DNA from: Flavobacteriales bacterium UBA7666
Lineage (GTDB): Bacteria > Bacteroidota > Bacteroidia > Flavobacteriales_D > Crocinitomicaceae
DNA: 64,000 nucleotides
NCBI GenBank assembly: GCA_002483265.1
Contig: DLHO01000018.1
Span: forward strand, 124,239 to 188,238
Direction of reading: 5' to 3'
Part shown: positions 34,285 through 43,346 of the stretch, in pieces
How positions within the stretch are numbered: the first letter of the stretch is position 1
Layout: each line of letters starts with the position of its first letter
The notes under the pieces: model-generated
What the model saw: the letters and a program-made list of their open reading frames with translations, nothing else
What the model was told of the DNA's origin: nothing
Database searches by the model: none
Made by a program: the position numbers and the translations under genes

Positions 34285-36357
34285 ATGGCAAAATATCCTT
34301 TCTTACTCATGACAATTCTCGGAATTACTCAATCCATTCAAGCACAAGAAGATAAATATATTTGGTTGGAGGATGTTGACGGAGAAAAAGCTTTGGAATT
34401 TGTGGCTGCCCAAAATAAGGCTACTCTTGACAAATTAAGTAAAGAAAAAGAGTACCAATTCATCTACGACAAAAGTCTGGAGATTTCCAATTCTTCTGAT
34501 AAGATCGCCTATCCAAGCATTCAGGGAAAATACGTTTATAATTTCTGGAAAGATAAAGACCACGAACGAGGTATTTGGAGAAGATGTCTTTTGGCAGATT
34601 ATACCAATGGAAAAATGAATTGGGAAACACTTCTGGATATTGATGCTTTATCCAAAAAGGATAACATCAAATGGGTTTATAAAGGAGCCAGCGGTTTGTA
34701 TCCTTCCTATAACCGATTCCTGGTTGAACTTTCCAATGGCGGTGGAGATGCCGTATTCATTAAAGAATTTGATGCCGACAAAAAGCAATTCGTAGAAAAC
34801 GGATTTCAGATTGACGAAGCAAAAGGTGGCGCTGCTTATATTGACGAAAATACGTTGATCGTTTCTACCGATTTTGGTGAAGGAACCATGACTACTTCCG
34901 GTTATCCGAATCAGGTGAAAATCTGGAAACGCGGTACTTTGCTGAAAGATGCTCAATTAATCTATACAGGACAAACTTCAGACGTTGGTACCTGGGGCGG
35001 AATTTTAAGAGCCGATACGAAGAGCTATGTTTTTCTTTCCCGTGCACTTAGCAGCTTTACTGCTCAAAAACTGATGTGGATCGATAATAAAATTGTCACT
35101 CTGGACATTCCAGACGATTGTAATATCAATGGAGTTCTGAAAGATCAATTAGTAATTCAACTGAAATCTGATTGGACAGTAAACGGCACAACTTATAAAA
35201 ACGGAGCACTTTTAAGTTTGGATTTTACGCAATTTTTAAAAGGGAAGAAAGAAATTCAAACCATTCTTGAACCGGACGAATTTTCGAGCATTTCTGAAAT
35301 TTCCACAACAAAAAATCAGTTATTGGTAAACATGCTGACCAACGTGACAAGCCAATTGTATATTTATTCATTCGCTAATGGAAAGTGGAGCAATCAAAAA
35401 GTAAAAGCACCTGATTATGGCACCATTTCCTTAATCGCTACCGATGAGTTCTCTGACCAATACTTTTTCCAGTATGAAAACTTCATCACACCAACTACTA
35501 TTTATACTGCAGATGCAAGCAATAATACCTTCAAAGCCAGCAAATCACTTCCCTCCTATTTCGATGCAAGCAAATACGAAGTAACCCAGTTCAAAGCAAA
35601 ATCGAAAGACGGGACATTAATTCCCTATTTCATGGTTTCCGCAAAAAACATGAAGCTGGATGGAACGAATCCAACCTTAATTGTGGCTTATGGCGGATTC
35701 GAAATCTCCTATCAGCCATTTTACGCATCCAAATATGGGAATGCTTGGCTTGACAAAGGCGGAGTATTCGTCATTGCTAATATTCGCGGTGGTGGTGAAT
35801 TTGGTCCGAAATGGCACCAAGGTGGATTAAAAGAAAAACGACAAAATGTATTTGATGATTTGTTTGCTGTTTCAGAAGATTTGATCGCTAAGAAAGTAAC
35901 CTCATCCAGGCACTTAGGAGTTATGGGAGGAAGTAATGGTGGTTTATTAGTAGGAGTTGCCTTTACGCAACGTCCGGATCTTTTCAACGCGGTTGTTTGC
36001 CAGGTTCCACTTTTGGATATGCAGCGCTATAATAAACTCTTAGCTGGCGCAAGCTGGATGGGCGAATACGGAAATCCGGATATTCCGGAAGAATGGGCAT
36101 ACATTCAAAAATATTCTCCTTACCAAAACTTAAAACCGGGAATGAATTATCCGGAAGTATTCTTTAGCACTTCTACCCGCGACGACCGTGTTCATCCGGG
36201 ACATGCACGAAAAATGGTTGCCAAAATGAATGAGCTGGGATACAAAACGTATTATTATGAAAATACGGAAGGTGGTCACGCAGGGTCATCTACCAATGAG
36301 CAAAGTGCAAGAGCCAATGCCATGATGTTTTCCTATTTATTGATGAAGTTGAAGTGA
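34285..36357 (+). CDS. Prolyl oligopeptidase family serine peptidase (S9)
   Basis: 690 residues, with a signal-like N-terminus ending ...QSIQAQ. An N-terminal beta-propeller region (~30-430) starts with the S9 mark YIWLEDVDGEKALEFV. The C-terminal alpha/beta-hydrolase domain has the nucleophile block GVMGGSNGGLLVG, the Asp in STRDDRVHPGHARKM and the His in NTEGGHAGS. Expected to cleave short proline-containing peptides, probably in the periplasm. Its last 9 codons are repeated exactly at 36896-36922, downstream of the inserted gene. Confidence 0.95.
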   Translation: MAKYPFLLMTILGITQSIQAQEDKYIWLEDVDGEKALEFVAAQNKATLDKLSKEKEYQFIYDKSLEISNSSDKIAYPSIQGKYVYNFWKDKDHERGIWRRCLLADYTNGKMNWETLLDIDALSKKDNIKWVYKGASGLYPSYNRFLVELSNGGGDAVFIKEFDADKKQFVENGFQIDEAKGGAAYIDENTLIVSTDFGEGTMTTSGYPNQVKIWKRGTLLKDAQLIYTGQTSDVGTWGGILRADTKSYVFLSRALSSFTAQKLMWIDNKIVTLDIPDDCNINGVLKDQLVIQLKSDWTVNGTTYKNGALLSLDFTQFLKGKKEIQTILEPDEFSSISEISTTKNQLLVNMLTNVTSQLYIYSFANGKWSNQKVKAPDYGTISLIATDEFSDQYFFQYENFITPTTIYTADASNNTFKASKSLPSYFDASKYEVTQFKAKSKDGTLIPYFMVSAKNMKLDGTNPTLIVAYGGFEISYQPFYASKYGNAWLDKGGVFVIANIRGGGEFGPKWHQGGLKEKRQNVFDDLFAVSEDLIAKKVTSSRHLGVMGGSNGGLLVGVAFTQRPDLFNAVVCQVPLLDMQRYNKLLAGASWMGEYGNPDIPEEWAYIQKYSPYQNLKPGMNYPEVFFSTSTRDDRVHPGHARKMVAKMNELGYKTYYYENTEGGHAGSSTNEQSARANAMMFSYLLMKLK

Positions 36358-36359
36358 TT
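36333..36359 (+). repeat. Direct repeat copy 1 (3' end of S9 peptidase gene)
   Basis: 27-base segment that encodes the last residues and stop of the peptidase gene. It is identical to 36896-36922. The two copies bracket the 158-residue membrane protein gene, 563 bases apart. Confidence 0.85.
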
Positions 36360-36405
36360 GAAATCAAACGTGTTTGGGAGATTAATTAATATAGAAACTG
36401 ACAAA

Positions 36406-36882
36406 ATGGACGAAAATCAGTACCACCAGTTACAGTATGATAGAATTGACAAACTCGAAACTAAACGGGAAAACTTTAGCAACTATGTTTTAACAATTAG
36501 TTCAGCTATTTTCGTTTTAGGAGCCTCGAATCTTGAAAAGATAAACTTAACCGTCTCATTCGTGACTTTTGCTTTTGGCCTCTGTATAAATATTATCGGA
36601 ATTTTATTTATAAAAAGTACCATGCCATTTATCAAAATGCATCAACAACGAGCAAGGAAAATAAGGCAGGAGTATGATGAACGTTTCTGTGAAATTAATG
36701 AATCAGTATTTAAACCTAATCCTCAGATTAAAATCTTCAAAAAATCACACCCATTTAATCGACATAACATTTACATACTTCTTCACTGGGTAATTATATT
36801 CTTTTTTGCATTTATTCCAATATATTTCTGTTTTGCACATCATGAAATGGATAAGCCGTTGGTTGATGTGTTGGTAAAATAG
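36406..36882 (+). CDS. Small membrane protein in a direct-repeat-flanked insert
   Basis: 158 residues from ATG 36406; the frame could start at a TTG at 36358 just after the peptidase stop, but the ATG is preferred. A cytosolic N-terminus rich in charged residues (DKLETKRENF), helices at about 25-42 and 47-70, a basic cytosolic loop (KMHQQRARKIRQEYDERF) and a third helix at about 122-143. AT-rich compared with neighbours. No family recognised; the N-terminal charged/TM layout is similar in outline to small membrane effectors but this is weak inference. The 27-bp direct repeats around it indicate insertion or duplication. Confidence 0.7.
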   Translation: MDENQYHQLQYDRIDKLETKRENFSNYVLTISSAIFVLGASNLEKINLTVSFVTFAFGLCINIIGILFIKSTMPFIKMHQQRARKIRQEYDERFCEINESVFKPNPQIKIFKKSHPFNRHNIYILLHWVIIFFFAFIPIYFCFAHHEMDKPLVDVLVK

Positions 36883-36895
36883 CAGATTTAAGTTT

Positions 36896-36922
36896 CTATT
36901 TATTGATGAAGTTGAAGTGATT
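36896..36922 (+). repeat. Direct repeat copy 2 (remnant of peptidase 3' end)
   Basis: Exact 27-base copy of 36333-36359. Here it is non-coding, between the inserted gene and the globin gene. Confidence 0.85.
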
Positions 36923-36951
36923 TAAACTTTCACAAGAAAACGCTAAACAAT

Positions 36952-37428
36952 ATGAAAAACATACCAACTTTATATGAATGGGCAGGAGAACTAAAAACCT
37001 TTGAAAATTTATTCTCCCAATTCTATAACAAGGTCTTAAAAGATGATCTATTGGGTGAAGTTTTTAAAGATATGTCACCCGAACATGTCAAACATGTGGC
37101 GAATTTCGTAGCTGAAGTTTTTGGAGGAGGTCAATTCTATACTCTGGAGAACGACGGCAGTCATTCGAAAATGATAGGTCAGCATATTGGGAAAATGCTA
37201 ACGGAGGAAAAACGGCAACGTTGGGTGCATCTTTTATTGCAAACTGCAGATGAGATCGGGCTTAAAAGCGATCCGGAATTTCGTTCAGCTTTCGTTGGCT
37301 ATATTGAATGGGGCACCCGGCTTGCGGTGATTAATTCCCAATTGACCGAAAACCCGATGGAATCGAATGAACCCATGCCAAAATGGGGCTGGGGCGAAAC
37401 GGGCGGACCTTACATTCCAGAAAAGTAA
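36952..37428 (+). CDS. Truncated haemoglobin (group II-like)
   Basis: 158 residues, slightly longer than typical 2-on-2 globins because of a Pro/Trp-rich tail (EPMPKWGWGETGGPYIP). TLYEWAGELKTFENLFSQFY is the N-terminal start of group II globins; the candidate proximal His is His78 in GQHIGKML, and Trp91 in RQRWVHL is at the conserved G-helix position. Likely binds haem for O2/NO chemistry, but the physiological ligand is unknown. Its own promoter was not clear; it follows the repeat remnant. Confidence 0.88.
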   Translation: MKNIPTLYEWAGELKTFENLFSQFYNKVLKDDLLGEVFKDMSPEHVKHVANFVAEVFGGGQFYTLENDGSHSKMIGQHIGKMLTEEKRQRWVHLLLQTADEIGLKSDPEFRSAFVGYIEWGTRLAVINSQLTENPMESNEPMPKWGWGETGGPYIPEK

Positions 37429-37570
37429 TTAGTCAAGCACACTTCGACTCCTATCCATTTTCAATTAATTCATTTCCCAAAGAATCCAAAATCTTAACAG
37501 TTAATGGCTTTTAGTCTGTCGTTGAAAACTAGAATTATAGGTATATTGAGATTCATCAATACGAGAAATC

Positions 37571-37954
37571 ATGACTTGGAGGCAATTACGAAATCACCTG
37601 AAAGGAAAAGTATTTCTTATCGGCTTGACATTTATTGACAAGGAAGGAGAAATAATCGAACGGTACCAAACTCATGGCACAGTTCGAAGATTGACTGTTG
37701 ATGGATTCTTCAAAATAGTAAGAGAAGACAACAGCATCTTTCAAATACCTTATGTCAGAGAAAACATACGAGCAGCAAAAGAAGGAGAATACCGTGAAAA
37801 ACTGACCGGTGAAACCATTAAAGATCCGGATTATATTATGACCTGGGAAGTTAAAATGACCAATCATGACAATGTGGAGGACATCAAAAAACACGGCTAT
37901 AAGCCGACGTTTGAATATCCTGAATCGAAAGGCAGGGATGAGATGGATGATTGA
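37571..37954 (+). CDS. Hypothetical protein
   Basis: 127 residues, hydrophilic, no signal peptide. The N-terminus MTWRQLRNHLKGKVFLIGLT and the central FFKIVREDNSIFQIPYVREN suggest a small beta-barrel-like fold, but no family is recognised. The last part is Lys/Glu-rich. A hairpin follows at 37987. Coding use is consistent with its neighbours. Confidence 0.65.
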   Translation: MTWRQLRNHLKGKVFLIGLTFIDKEGEIIERYQTHGTVRRLTVDGFFKIVREDNSIFQIPYVRENIRAAKEGEYREKLTGETIKDPDYIMTWEVKMTNHDNVEDIKKHGYKPTFEYPESKGRDEMDD

Positions 37955-37986
37955 AACGGAAAATCACTTTTCAATTATGCATTCTC

Positions 37987-38005
37987 TCCCGATAGCTTAT
38001 CGGGA
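37987..38005. repeat. CCCGATA-type hairpin
   Basis: TCCCGATA (37987-37994), loop GCT, TATCGGGA (37998-38005). Lies just after the dnaE stop (on the - strand) and the hypothetical gene. No T-run on either side, so it may be a small repeat or a weak terminator. Confidence 0.55.
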
Positions 38006-38010
38006 TTCAA

Positions 38011-41000
38011 TTAATTCGTATCAAACCCTACTTCCAACTGCATTTCTTTCATTTCTAAGAGCATTCTAGCAGACGGATTGATTCGTAGTCGTTTTGAAGG
38101 CATACTCACTGTTAGATTGTCTAAATGATCAATCACGGTGAATTTTACGGAGCAGTTTCCTTCTTCGCTTTCCTTAAACATCGTTTCGAGCTTATTGAGC
38201 ATCATTTGATCTAATAATTTGATTGGAACGGTGATGTTGATTGTTGCCGTCTTCGTTCCCATCATATCCTGCAACTGCTCAATGGAGTTAATGCTGAATT
38301 CGATCGGTTTCATTTTCGTGATCTTATCCGGATATGGCCCTTCCTGCACTCTTCCTTTGATCGCAACGAATAAATCTTTTGTCAAGAGGTGTTTGAACTT
38401 TAAGTAAGTATCTCCGAAAATGTATTGTTTATGCGAATTGGAGTAATCTTCGATCAAGATCAAACCAAATGGCTTTCCTGTTTTGGTTGTCAAATGCTGT
38501 GCATCTGTGATGATGGCAGGAATAGTAAAGTCGCGTCCCAAATGGTTTTTTACATTGGAGAGCAATTCTACATTTCCGTTACAGAATGCTTCGATTTCCA
38601 CTCTAAAATCATCCAGCGGGTGACCGGAAATAAAGATCCCTACTACTTCCCGCTCACGATTCAATTTATACAACAAACTCCATTCTTCCGATTGGGGAAT
38701 AGTTGGTTCAGGCATTTTCACATCTGCAGCTTCACCGAACATGGAAACTTGAGCAGAATTTTCATTGTCCTGCAAACTATTACCATACTTCAACGCGTTT
38801 TCAATGAAGGTTTTTCCTCCCGGATCCAACGCAAAATACTGTGCTCTGTGAGCCCCTCTAAATGAATCGAAACAGCCGGCATAAGCCATACTTTCTAATG
38901 CTTTCTTATTTACCAAACGCAAATTCAAGCGCTTCGTCATTTCAAAAATTGATTGGAATGTTCCTTCTTCCTGCCGGTTTTCGATGATGTTTTCAACCGG
39001 CCCGCTTCCCAATCCTTTGATTCCACCCAAACCAAAACGAATTGCTCCTGCCTGATTCACTGTAAATTCATACACAGATTCATTCACATCCGGTCCAAGT
39101 ACTTCAAGCCCCATGCGGCGGCATTCTTCCATGAAGAAACTCACCTGTGCAATGTCGTTCAGGTTATTCGAGAGTACTGCAGCCATAAATTCAGCCGGGT
39201 AATTTGCTTTCAGATAAGCTGTTTGGTAGGCAATCCAAGCATAACAAGTGGAATGCGATTTATTGAAGGCATAGGATGCAAATGCTTCCCAGTCTTTCCA
39301 AATCTTCTCCAAAACCACCGGATCATGTCCACGCTGACCACCTTGCTCTACGAACTGAGGTTTCATTTTATCCAGAATGTAGCGCTGCTTTTTACCCATT
39401 GCTTTACGCAAGACATCGGCATCACCTTTAGAGAAGCCCGCCAATTTCTGGGACAAAAGCATTACCTGCTCTTGATAAACTGTAATTCCGTATGTTTCCT
39501 TTAGAAACTCTTCACAAGCATCTAAATCGTATTTAATCTCTTGTTCTCCGTTCTTTCTTTTAATGAAATCGGGAATGTACTCTAGTGGACCCGGACGATA
39601 CAAGGCATTCATGGCAATCAAATCGGCAAATACCGACGGACGTAATTCACGCATGTATTTCTGCATTCCAGGACTCTCATATTGGAAGATACCAACCGTT
39701 TCACCGCGCTGGAATAACTCGTAAGTTTTTAGATCATCTATCGGAAAAGTATCTGGATCCAGATCAATATCGTGGCGTTTCTTGACGTTTTTGACTGCAT
39801 GCTTGATCAAGGTCAAAGTTTTCAGACCCAAGAAGTCCATTTTCAACAATCCGGCTTCTTCGGCAACGGAGTTATCGAATTGTGTACACCACATTCCGGT
39901 ATCTTTTGCAAGCGCAACGGGAACGAAGTTGGTAATATCGTCTGGAGTGATGATGACACCACAGGCGTGAATTCCGGTATTTCTAACAGAACCTTCAATA
40001 CGCTGAGCTTGTCTCAAAACCTGTGCACGCATGTCGGTTCCTTTTGCAAGCAAACGCAATTCCTGCACATTTGCCAAATCCTGCGGGCTATTCGATAATT
40101 TCTCAGCTAGTTTGGGTTCTTCCCAATTGAAAATAGCATCCAATGAGAAGTTATCGGGAATGAGTTTTGCTAAACCGTTTGTTTCGATCAGAGGCAAATC
40201 CAATACACGACCAGCATCACGAATGGAAGACTTCGCCGCCATCGTTCCGTAGGTAATGATCTGAGCCACCTGATTGGAACCGTATTTTTCAATTACCCAA
40301 TCTATGACACGTCCACGACCTTCATCGTCGAAATCGATATCGATATCGGGCATGGAAACACGATCCGGGTTTAGGAAACGCTCAAATAGCAAATCGTAAG
40401 CAATCGGATCGACATTGGTAATTCCGGTACAATAAGCAACTGCTGAACCGGCTGCAGAACCACGACCCGGACCAACGGAAACTCCCATATCACGGGCTGC
40501 CTGACAAAAATCCTGTACAATCAAGAAATACCCGGGATATCCGGTTTTCTCAACGGTTGCTAATTCAAAGTCTAGACGGTCGCGAATTTCATCTGTAATT
40601 TCAGGATAGCGTTTGGCCGCGCCTTCGTATGTTAAATGACGTAAGTATGCATTTTCTCCTCGTTTCCCACCGTCTACCGCATCTTCTGCATGCTCGAATT
40701 CTACCGGGATTTCGAAAGCCGGAAGGAGTACTTCACGCGCCAAAGCATAGGGTTCAATTTTTCCTAACACCTCTGCTACACTTTCAATTGCTTCAGGAAG
40801 ATCGAGGAATAATTCCTTCATTTCATCAGCTGATTTGAAGTAGTATTCTTCATTTTCTAATCCAAAGCGGAAATTTCGTCCTTTTCCTTTTGGAGTCGTA
40901 ACTTGTTCACCATCTCTTACGCACAATAAGATATCGTGCGTATTTGCGTCTTCTTTGGATCCGTAAAACGTATTGTTCGTTGCAACCAGTTTTACTTCAT

Positions 41001-42399
41001 GCTTTTGAGCCAACTTGATCAACGAAGCATTTACACGATTTTCATCTTCTTGTCCGTGGCGCATGATTTCCACATACAAATCATCTTTAAAGATGCCTTT
41101 CCACCAAATCAATGCTTCTTCGGCCTGCTTTTCACCTACGTTTAATAGTAAACTTGGAATTTCTCCGTTTAATCCACCAGTAAGCACGATGAGGTCTTCA
41201 TGGTATTGCTCCACCACTTTTTTATCAATACGCGGAACATAATACATTCCCTCTGTGTGAGCCATGGAAGCCAACTTGATGAGGTTGTGGTAACCGTTCT
41301 TGTTTTTCGCAATGAAAACAACCAATGAACCGTTGTCTTTCACAGTTTTATCCAGGCGATCGCGGCAAACGTACATTTCGCAGCCAATAATTGGAAGCAA
41401 AGGTTCTCTGGTATAGGTTTGTCCGTTTTCTTCGGCTTCTTGTCTTTCGGCCTCAATTTCTTTATTGATCCCGGCAATTGCTTTCTCAAAATGAAAGGCT
41501 GCCATCATATTTCCGATATCCGTTAGTGCAACGGCCGGCATATTGTGTTTGATGGCTTGTTTCACCAATCCCTTCACATCCATGGTGGACTGAAGAATCG
41601 TGAATTGGGTATGATTATGTAAATGAGCGAACGGAATATTTTTTAATCGTTCTCTTGCTTCCGAAACATCAATCGAAACGGAATCGTCACTTGTTTGTTT
41701 TTTGAGTTTGGCACTTTCCTCCTTTAAGTTCAGGTGAGTAAGTCCAATGGGTTGAATGAAATCGGGATTCGCAATTTTGAATCGATCGAAAAATTCTAAC
41801 TCAACCTTTAATTCTTCTTTTGTAAAAACTTCTCTACGAACCAACTCGAAGAAACAACGCGTGGTTGCTTCCACATCGGCAGTTGCATTGTGAGCCTCAC
41901 CAAAAGGAACGCTGAATAAATAATTGTGTAATTCAGTTAGTGTGGGCAGCTTGAATTTTCCTCCACGACCTCCGGGAATTTTACACAATTCAGCAGTTAC
42001 TTCGGTACAAGTATCTAAAACCGGAAGGTCATGCATATTGGTTTCTACCTGCGTCCGCAAGAATTCCGCTCCCATGATATTGAGGTCGAATTTGATATTT
42101 TGTCCGACTACGAAGTTTGCTTTTCGTAAAGCTTCATTGAATTCTGCGATAACATCTTCCAATGCTTCACCTTGCTCCATCGCTAATTCAGTAGAAATTC
42201 CGTGAATTCGCTCTGCATCGTAGGGAATATCGAAACCATCCGGGCGAATTAAGAAATCTTTTGCTTCTACCAAATTCCCCACCTCATCATGCAATTGCCA
42301 AGCAATCTGAATTGCTCTCGGCCAATTATCCAAATCGGTCAAAGGAGCATTCCAATCACGGGGCAAACCTGTTGTTTCGGTATCGAAAATCAAAAACAT
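38011..42399 (-). CDS. dnaE: DNA polymerase III subunit alpha with fused N-terminal exonuclease
   Basis: 1462 residues, about 300 longer than E. coli DnaE. Residues 1-~190 are a DnaQ-like 3'-5' exonuclease: FDTETTGLP (Exo I), GQNIKFDLNIMGAE (Exo II) and HNATADVEAT (Exo III) all keep their acidic residues. A linker leads to a PHP domain (HLHNHTQFTILQ, from ~275). The polymerase core has the catalytic PDIDIDFDDEGRGR, and finger and C-terminal OB-type regions follow. It replicates the chromosome, with proofreading carried on the same chain. Such fusions occur in Flavobacteriales (recalled, not checked). Unlike PolC, the exonuclease is N-terminal to the PHP domain. Confidence 0.96.
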   Translation of the reverse strand: MFLIFDTETTGLPRDWNAPLTDLDNWPRAIQIAWQLHDEVGNLVEAKDFLIRPDGFDIPYDAERIHGISTELAMEQGEALEDVIAEFNEALRKANFVVGQNIKFDLNIMGAEFLRTQVETNMHDLPVLDTCTEVTAELCKIPGGRGGKFKLPTLTELHNYLFSVPFGEAHNATADVEATTRCFFELVRREVFTKEELKVELEFFDRFKIANPDFIQPIGLTHLNLKEESAKLKKQTSDDSVSIDVSEARERLKNIPFAHLHNHTQFTILQSTMDVKGLVKQAIKHNMPAVALTDIGNMMAAFHFEKAIAGINKEIEAERQEAEENGQTYTREPLLPIIGCEMYVCRDRLDKTVKDNGSLVVFIAKNKNGYHNLIKLASMAHTEGMYYVPRIDKKVVEQYHEDLIVLTGGLNGEIPSLLLNVGEKQAEEALIWWKGIFKDDLYVEIMRHGQEDENRVNASLIKLAQKHEVKLVATNNTFYGSKEDANTHDILLCVRDGEQVTTPKGKGRNFRFGLENEEYYFKSADEMKELFLDLPEAIESVAEVLGKIEPYALAREVLLPAFEIPVEFEHAEDAVDGGKRGENAYLRHLTYEGAAKRYPEITDEIRDRLDFELATVEKTGYPGYFLIVQDFCQAARDMGVSVGPGRGSAAGSAVAYCTGITNVDPIAYDLLFERFLNPDRVSMPDIDIDFDDEGRGRVIDWVIEKYGSNQVAQIITYGTMAAKSSIRDAGRVLDLPLIETNGLAKLIPDNFSLDAIFNWEEPKLAEKLSNSPQDLANVQELRLLAKGTDMRAQVLRQAQRIEGSVRNTGIHACGVIITPDDITNFVPVALAKDTGMWCTQFDNSVAEEAGLLKMDFLGLKTLTLIKHAVKNVKKRHDIDLDPDTFPIDDLKTYELFQRGETVGIFQYESPGMQKYMRELRPSVFADLIAMNALYRPGPLEYIPDFIKRKNGEQEIKYDLDACEEFLKETYGITVYQEQVMLLSQKLAGFSKGDADVLRKAMGKKQRYILDKMKPQFVEQGGQRGHDPVVLEKIWKDWEAFASYAFNKSHSTCYAWIAYQTAYLKANYPAEFMAAVLSNNLNDIAQVSFFMEECRRMGLEVLGPDVNESVYEFTVNQAGAIRFGLGGIKGLGSGPVENIIENRQEEGTFQSIFEMTKRLNLRLVNKKALESMAYAGCFDSFRGAHRAQYFALDPGGKTFIENALKYGNSLQDNENSAQVSMFGEAADVKMPEPTIPQSEEWSLLYKLNREREVVGIFISGHPLDDFRVEIEAFCNGNVELLSNVKNHLGRDFTIPAIITDAQHLTTKTGKPFGLILIEDYSNSHKQYIFGDTYLKFKHLLTKDLFVAIKGRVQEGPYPDKITKMKPIEFSINSIEQLQDMMGTKTATINITVPIKLLDQMMLNKLETMFKESEEGNCSVKFTVIDHLDNLTVSMPSKRLRINPSARMLLEMKEMQLEVGFDTN

Positions 42400-42421
42400 T
42401 GTGAGTCTTTTTTGGGGACAA

Positions 42422-42453
42422 TAAAGATAGACAAAAGAAAGGGATGAATCAAA
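42422..42453 (-). promoter_or_regulatory. Promoter of dnaE
   Basis: Read on the - strand: -33 TTTG (42453-42450), a 20-base spacer, and TATCTTTA (42429-42422), one base off TAnnTTTG. The ATG is at 42399. Confidence 0.5.
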
Positions 42454-42541
42454 AACAAGTTAGCTGCTTGTTAATAACTCATCCCTATTCTTTGAAAGTT
42501 TTGCATTTGTTACCGATCGGGTCTTTTTTTGTGATCTCATG

Positions 42542-42561
42542 AAAACATGATATCATGTTTT
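42542..42561. repeat. Perfect 10-bp palindrome between dnaE and DUF1573 genes
   Basis: AAAACATGAT / ATCATGTTTT with no loop, 142 bases upstream of the dnaE start and 40 bases past the DUF1573 gene end at 42601. It looks like a dimeric-regulator site rather than a terminator. Confidence 0.45.
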
Positions 42562-42600
42562 AACCATATCGTTATATCACGAATGTGTGCAAGCCCGGCT

Positions 42601-43041
42601 CTAATTTGTTACGACTGGAGTTGATTCCACAGCCGTTTCCTTTGCGGGAAGTACATTTCCTTTGATTCGAACCACTTTCACCGATTCATTCACCGCATTT
42701 GATGTAATGGTAACGGACTTGTTAATCGACCCGGTATTAGTAGTCGCATAATGCACGGTGATTTGACCTGTCTTCCCGGGCAAAATAGGTTCGGTTGTCC
42801 AGTTTGGGACAGTACACGAACAAGAACCTTTCACATTTTCCAGAATTAAAGGAGCATTTCCTGTATTCTTAAATGTAAAAACGCAGTCTCCGTTGGCTCC
42901 GTTTTCAATAGTCCCGTAATCGTGAGATTCTTTCTCGAATTGAATTTGAGGGCCATTCAACACTTCAGGCTGAGCAAACGCTTGTTTCACACCCAATGTG
43001 AAAACAAAACTTAAGATTAATAGGATTGTATTTGATTTCAT
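42601..43041 (-). CDS. DUF1573 exported protein (copy 1)
   Basis: 146 residues, signal peptide ending QAFAQ. DUF1573 domain: SHDYGTIENGANGDCVFTFK, APLILENVKGSCSCTVPNW, and PGKTGQITVHYATT. This is an HYDIN/ASPM-SPD-2-like beta-sandwich found in many Bacteroidetes periplasmic or surface proteins; role unknown. It is closest to copy 3 (43735-44181), sharing the GANGxCxFxFxNTGNAPLI blocks. Confidence 0.88.
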   Translation of the reverse strand: MKSNTILLILSFVFTLGVKQAFAQPEVLNGPQIQFEKESHDYGTIENGANGDCVFTFKNTGNAPLILENVKGSCSCTVPNWTTEPILPGKTGQITVHYATTNTGSINKSVTITSNAVNESVKVVRIKGNVLPAKETAVESTPVVTN

Positions 43042-43156
43042 AACGTAGAATTTAAATATTGAAGCAATCTACGCAATAGAAACCATGTGAAAGCAGCATT
43101 TAACAAGGACTTAACTCAAGTCTTAAATAGCTGTTAAATATGGATTTCAGAGGCAA

Positions 43157-43261
43157 CCTTTCCCCCAATTGAAAATGGATAATTGAGAATTGAAAAGAGA
43201 GAACAATTCATGGGTTGCGATTTTGTTTCAAGACTTGAATTGCCCTGACGTGTAATTGGGG
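43157..43261. repeat. Intergenic segment with CCCCAATT/AATTGGGG inverted ends
   Basis: The 305-base gap between DUF1573 copies 1 and 2 has no convincing gene. CCCCAATT (43163-43170) and AATTGGGG (43254-43261) are inverted repeats about 83 bases apart. Between them is an AATTGAAAATGGATAATTGAGAATTG-like AT-rich segment whose words also occur at 32821-32849. The ends resemble those of the element at 45996-46188 (GTCCCAATTAC, GTAATTGGGAC). Confidence 0.4.
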
Positions 43262-43346
43262 AATTATCTTCGTTGAATCAATGTTTCAGTAACGGATCAC
43301 ACCATCTGATCTCTTATTGCCGAAAATTAAAAACGAGAAATAGATA

